Assembly (NCBI GenBank): GCA_025454445.1 | Contig: JALOOK010000146.1 | Span: forward strand, 1 to 9,065 | Source of the DNA: Oscillatoria sp. Prado101 | GTDB lineage: Bacteria > Cyanobacteriota > Cyanobacteriia > Cyanobacteriales > Oscillatoriaceae | Direction: 5' to 3' | Length of the DNA: 9,065 nt | In this document: positions 5,611 to 9,065 of the stretch, in pieces | Layout: each line of letters starts with the position of its first letter | How positions within the stretch are numbered: position 1 is the first letter of the stretch | The notes under the pieces: model-generated | Databases searched by the model: none | What the model was told of the DNA's origin: nothing | What the model saw: the letters and a program-made list of their open reading frames with translations, nothing else | Translations under genes and position numbers: made by a program

Positions 5611-6879
5611 TCATTTCTGCATCTCTTCTTTATACAATCTCGCAAAAACATAACGAGTGGCCCAAACTGTAAACAAAGGCAGAAAAATCAGGTGGGTTAA
5701 CAAAACCGACACCGCCACGCCCAGCGCTTGGTATTGAACGCCGATCAGCAGTCCGCCGGTGAACAGGGCTGTAAAAATGATATTCCAGCGCAAGTCCACT
5801 TCCGGTTTATCCACTGCCACTAACAGCCCAGAAGCAGCATCAGCAAAAGGCCGGGGAATCGCTGACAGGCAAATCAGCACCAGAATGGGAATCGCCGGAA
5901 TCCATTTGTGGCCAAAAACTACCGGCACATAGAAATGGGCTAGGCCAGATTGTAACATCACCAGGGGGACGATCATCAGGGTAATCGTTTTGATGCTGCT
6001 AAAATAACGCGCCTTGAACTTGGACAGTTCTGAGCGAGCCGCACAGAGGTGAGGGAATATAGCGGAATTGATGCTGCTGATAACGCTGAGACTGATTCCT
6101 AAACCAGCATTAAAGGCCCAGTAGTAATAGCCCAGTTCCTTAATGCCTAAAAATTTGCCCACGATTAAATAATCTAAATTTGCTCTCAGCGTCTTAAGCA
6201 ATTCCACCCCTAAAATATTCCGGCCAAATCTAAAAATATTTCCCCAATTTTTGGTTGTAAATCTTTTGGCAGGCTGCCACGGATGGTTTATATAGTTTAT
6301 GGCCACCCAAATCGGGGCTACCAAAATCTTGGGCAGAACAATAGCCCACATGCCCATATGTAAAAGAGCAAAAATCAATGTTAACACATTATCCGCACCG
6401 ATTTGTAAAGTATTGGCAATTGCTAAAATTTCCAGCCTATTTTCCCTGACAATCAACTCCGACTGCACTGAGGAAATAGGAACCATTAAATAAACTAAAG
6501 CCATCGCACATATGGGAGCAATCAGCTGGCTGTCTTTGTAAATCCAGGAGATAACAAAAGCCAGCAAACACTGAATAGCAAAAAGAGCTGCAAAAATCAC
6601 CCAGTTGAGCCAGTAAGCAGCTTCGCACAGCTCTTCTATTTCTTCTTCGGGAGCCTGAATCAACTTGTGCCCTATGCCGTTCCTGGCAAACACCCTGACA
6701 AATTCATTTACTGTTAAAACCACTGCGGCTAAGCCATAGTCATATTCGCTCAGCCAGCGGGCCAAAACCACTGTTGTCACTAAGCGGAATATCCGGATAA
6801 TCAACTCAGACCCGCTCAGCCAGCCGATATTGCGAATAAACTTATTGCCGCGCAGCTTTTCTAAAATTGACAGTGACAT
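5611..6879 (-). CDS. Polysaccharide flippase, Wzx/PST type (MOP superfamily)
   Basis: The 422-residue protein is very hydrophobic, with spans visible near 25-42, 92-112, 119-138, 152-172, 178-195, 298-320, 328-345, 364-382 and 384-405, which fits the 12-14-helix MOP fold. Its N-terminus, with NIGWLSGSELIIRI, VVLARWLSEYDYGL and NEFVRVFARNGIGHKLIQ, is typical of Wzx/TuaB-like polysaccharide transporters. By family it flips undecaprenyl-diphosphate-linked repeat units from the cytoplasmic to the periplasmic face. I chose ATG 6879 rather than an in-frame GTG at 6963: the family conservation starts at MSLSILEKL and an AGGA lies 11-14 nt upstream, whereas the extra 28 residues are polar and unlike the family. 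The gene begins 182 bp behind the NRPS stop and ends 40 bp before the GT4 start, so it is likely cotranscribed with GT4. Confidence 0.9.
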   Translation of the reverse strand: MSLSILEKLRGNKFIRNIGWLSGSELIIRIFRLVTTVVLARWLSEYDYGLAAVVLTVNEFVRVFARNGIGHKLIQAPEEEIEELCEAAYWLNWVIFAALFAIQCLLAFVISWIYKDSQLIAPICAMALVYLMVPISSVQSELIVRENRLEILAIANTLQIGADNVLTLIFALLHMGMWAIVLPKILVAPIWVAINYINHPWQPAKRFTTKNWGNIFRFGRNILGVELLKTLRANLDYLIVGKFLGIKELGYYYWAFNAGLGISLSVISSINSAIFPHLCAARSELSKFKARYFSSIKTITLMIVPLVMLQSGLAHFYVPVVFGHKWIPAIPILVLICLSAIPRPFADAASGLLVAVDKPEVDLRWNIIFTALFTGGLLIGVQYQALGVAVSVLLTHLIFLPLFTVWATRYVFARLYKEEMQK

Positions 6880-7009
6880 GGTGGTTCTTTTTCCTGTTGA
6901 ACGTTCCCAAATAGAGTCCGATATGGCTGAGCAGTCTCCCCTCAATAAGCCGGGAAAAGCCACTTCGTGAATTTAAAAATAAAAAGTCCTTTTCCCTAGC
7001 TGAGATTTA

Positions 7010-7031
7010 GGAATGCCTGCGGAGGCATTCC
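7010..7031 (-). terminator. Stem-loop behind the NRPS gene, possible terminator
   Basis: GGAATGCCT (7010-7018) and AGGCATTCC (7023-7031) form a perfect 9-bp stem with a 4-base loop, 30 bp after the NRPS stop codon. On the minus strand, T-rich sequence follows only some 20 bases later (around 6970-6990), so it is not a classic intrinsic terminator. It may still separate the NRPS transcript from the flippase operon. Confidence 0.42.
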
Positions 7032-7061
7032 GGTTTCTTGAGCGGCTCCCTTTAGCGCCGG

Positions 7062-9065
7062 TTAACTCACCCGCTCTCCCAGCGCCCTATCTATGCAAGC
7101 CCTCACTTTTTCAGCCAGAACCCTTACATAAGGTTCTGTTAACATATCAGTCACGTCATTGTGCCGGCCTGGCATATCATACACCTCCACCCCACCAGCC
7201 GCCAGCGGGCCCCAGCCCAGCTCCGGATCGCTGTGCCACTCCAAAGTCCCCTCAGCAGCTCGGAATAGAGTCACCCGTCCCGAGTAGACTTGAGGCACAT
7301 ACTTATAGGTGTTTAAGACCTCTCGCACAGGAATGTATGCGGGCAAGAAAGGCAAGAACCCGCCTTTATCCAGGTAAAACTTATAATTCATTAACTTGAT
7401 TTTTTCCTTGTAAGGTCTGACCGTTCTCTGGATTTTACCCTGGGTTTTGTTGAAAATGTAGCCCAGCTTTTCTTTGGGGCTCATCTCTAAAAACTTATTC
7501 AGGTGGCGGTCGAGCCGGTCGCCTATCTCCAGTTCCGGCGCTTGATCCAAGGCAGCATCAAACAGCGCTAGCAAGGCCACTTCCTGGCCTTGCGCCTGCA
7601 GCTGCACGGCAATCTCGAAAGCCAAAATGCCCCCCACGCACAAGCCTCCCAGCAAATAAGGGCCCTGGGGCTGGAGAGAGCGTATCTCCTTAATAAAGTG
7701 AGCCGCCATATCCTCAAACCGGCTGTACAGAGGGTGTTTCCCATCCATGCCGTGGGGTTGCAGCCCATATACAGGCTGGTCATCCCCCAGATGCCGCGCC
7801 AGATCCCGGTAGCAGAGGATATGCCCATCAGCTTCATGCACGCAGAACAGGGGCGGTTTAGAACCCCCCACCTGAATCGGCACCAGGCACGACCAAGGCG
7901 CAGACCACTGTTCTTGGCGCAACCCAACGGCCAGTTGCTCAATCGTCTGTGCCTGTAACAGGACATTTATGGGCAGATTTTTCCCGAATGCCCTCTCGAT
8001 TTCAGCGAACAGCCTCACCGCTAGCAGCGAGTGCCCGCCCAGGTCGAAGTAGTTGTCCTTGATGCCGATCTGCTTTACCCCTAACAGGTTCTCCCAAATC
8101 TGGGCCAGCTGGCGTTCCACCGCATCCCGGGGTGCCACGAAATTCCCTTCCAAATCGGGCCGCTCGAAGTCCGGTGCCGGCAGGGCCCGCCGGTCTATTT
8201 TACCATTGGGGGTCAGCGGCAGGGCGTCCAGAAATGTGAGGGCGCTCGGCACCATATAGTCCGGCAGCTTTTCCTTCAGGAAGCGGCGCAGCTCACCGGC
8301 AGTCGGGAAGGGCGACTGGGCGGGGACAATATAAGCCACCAGACGCCTGTCGCCCGCCACATCCTCCCGGGCGAGCGCCACACTCTGCCGCACACCCGGG
8401 TGCGCGTTCAGCACCGCCTCGAGTTCCCCCAACTCGATGCGGAAACCCCGAATTTTCACCTGATTGTCGGCGCGACCCACCAGCGAAATCGTCCCATCTG
8501 GACTGTACTGGCCCAAATCCCCCGTCTTGTAAAGCCGGTCGCCAGTTATTTTCGCCAGCGGATTGGCGATAAATCGCTCCTCGGTGAGGGCGTCATCCCC
8601 CAAATACCCTTTGGCTAAGTAGGGAGTGCGAATATAAATCTCTCCCAACTCCCCAATCCCAGCTAACTGCTGCGAGCTATTTAAAACCAGCAATTGAACA
8701 TCCTGAATGCCTCGACCCACGGGTATGCGACTCGGGACGGGGAAATCTTCCTTGCCACCGAGCGCCCCTGTTTCCTCGTTGGGAACAATATAATACCCCA
8801 TGGCCTGAGGGGTTTCTGTGGCTCCATAAAAATTAACGCAAGTCAGGTTGGGAGCTAGGGCTCGCATTAACTCCACATCCTGTTTTTTTAAAATATCTCC
8901 CCCAAAAAAGGCATAGCGCAGAGAAACCACCGGCTCCCACTCCCGACTGGCCACACGGTCAGCGATGGCTGCCGTCAGCACCTGTCCCATTGCCGGTGTC
9001 AGGTGAGCGACGCTAATCTCCTGTTGCTTCATCCAGTCTGCCAGCCACCCGGGCGTGACTGTCTG
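7062..9065 (-). CDS. Nonribosomal peptide synthetase, C-terminal end: adenylation (partial) - carrier - thioesterase
   Basis: The frame is open to the right edge, giving the last 667 residues; the start is outside. Adenylation domain, residues 1 to about 300: HLTPAM at 21-26, A5 core GATETPQ at 81-87, A7 YKTGDL at 179-184, A8 GRADNQVKIRGFRIELGE at 197-214, A10 NGKID at 287-291. Carrier domain, about 311-381: DNYFDLGGHS with phosphopantetheine Ser346. Thioesterase, about 400-660: LFCVHEADG, then GGLCVGG with Cys476 where most type I thioesterases have Ser, a likely Asp503 in ALFDAA and His635 in GRHNDV. By family the adenylation domain activates the last building block, the carrier holds the chain, and the thioesterase releases it by hydrolysis or cyclisation. 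This is the final module of an assembly line. Substrate and product are unknown; A3, A4 and any condensation domain lie outside. It reads in the same direction as the flippase behind it. Confidence 0.95.
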   Translation of the reverse strand, partial: QTVTPGWLADWMKQQEISVAHLTPAMGQVLTAAIADRVASREWEPVVSLRYAFFGGDILKKQDVELMRALAPNLTCVNFYGATETPQAMGYYIVPNEETGALGGKEDFPVPSRIPVGRGIQDVQLLVLNSSQQLAGIGELGEIYIRTPYLAKGYLGDDALTEERFIANPLAKITGDRLYKTGDLGQYSPDGTISLVGRADNQVKIRGFRIELGELEAVLNAHPGVRQSVALAREDVAGDRRLVAYIVPAQSPFPTAGELRRFLKEKLPDYMVPSALTFLDALPLTPNGKIDRRALPAPDFERPDLEGNFVAPRDAVERQLAQIWENLLGVKQIGIKDNYFDLGGHSLLAVRLFAEIERAFGKNLPINVLLQAQTIEQLAVGLRQEQWSAPWSCLVPIQVGGSKPPLFCVHEADGHILCYRDLARHLGDDQPVYGLQPHGMDGKHPLYSRFEDMAAHFIKEIRSLQPQGPYLLGGLCVGGILAFEIAVQLQAQGQEVALLALFDAALDQAPELEIGDRLDRHLNKFLEMSPKEKLGYIFNKTQGKIQRTVRPYKEKIKLMNYKFYLDKGGFLPFLPAYIPVREVLNTYKYVPQVYSGRVTLFRAAEGTLEWHSDPELGWGPLAAGGVEVYDMPGRHNDVTDMLTEPYVRVLAEKVRACIDRALGERVS

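Noticed and set aside
6880..6963. 28-residue N-terminal extension of the flippase from GTG 6963
   Set aside because: The added residues are polar and unlike the family, there is no ribosome site, and ATG 6879 with AGGA upstream fits the usual flippase start.
7013..7399. Plus-strand open frame of 128 codons, Pro-rich
   Set aside because: It is antisense to the well-supported thioesterase domain and starts in the stem-loop.
7568..7966. Minus-strand open frame of 132 codons
   Set aside because: It is a shifted frame within the NRPS carrier-thioesterase region, rich in Cys/Trp/Arg as typical for shadow frames.

Overview
The window looks like an accessory chromosomal region of a cyanobacterium, most likely a filamentous, repeat-rich one. 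The evidence is short heptamer tandem repeats, GC-rich inverted-repeat elements of the type common in filamentous cyanobacteria, and a polysaccharide gene set next to a nonribosomal peptide synthetase (NRPS). The genus cannot be decided from the sequence. All genes lie on the minus strand, so transcription runs from the right edge to the left.

Layout in order of transcription: (i) 9065-7062, the C-terminal end of an NRPS with a partial adenylation domain, a carrier domain and a terminal thioesterase whose nucleophile is Cys instead of Ser; (ii) 6879-5611, a Wzx/MOP-type polysaccharide flippase; (iii) 5570-4588, a GT-B family 4 glycosyltransferase whose reading frame is broken by an apparent 1-nt loss near 5467; (iv) 4334-3312, a family 2 (GT-A) glycosyltransferase; (v) 3062-1923, a membrane-anchored GH5 glycanase; (vi) 1596 to the left edge, a very large fused protein not closed in the window, reading PssE/Alg13-like, PssD/Alg14-like, STAS domain, then the start of a polyisoprenyl-phosphate sugar-phosphate transferase.

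Genes (ii)-(vi) fit a Wzx/Wzy-type exopolysaccharide locus. The sugar transferase domain of (vi) would load the first sugar on undecaprenyl phosphate, and its PssD/PssE domains would add a second sugar. The GT4 and GT2 enzymes would extend the repeat unit, the flippase would move it across the membrane, and the GH5 enzyme could trim or release polymer. No polymerase (Wzy) or export gene (Wza/Wzc) is in the window. Whether the NRPS belongs with these genes or only borders them cannot be decided here.

The intergenic stretches hold a 96-bp MITE-like element with terminal inverted repeats and a 5-bp target duplication, two blocks of heptamer repeats directly upstream of the GH5 start, an octamer repeat that contains the GT2 stop codon, a second inverted-repeat element, and an 11-bp-spaced direct repeat resembling a cyanobacterial Pho box upstream of the fused gene. 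The most notable item is the four-domain fused protein, followed by the Cys-type thioesterase and the frameshifted glycosyltransferase.
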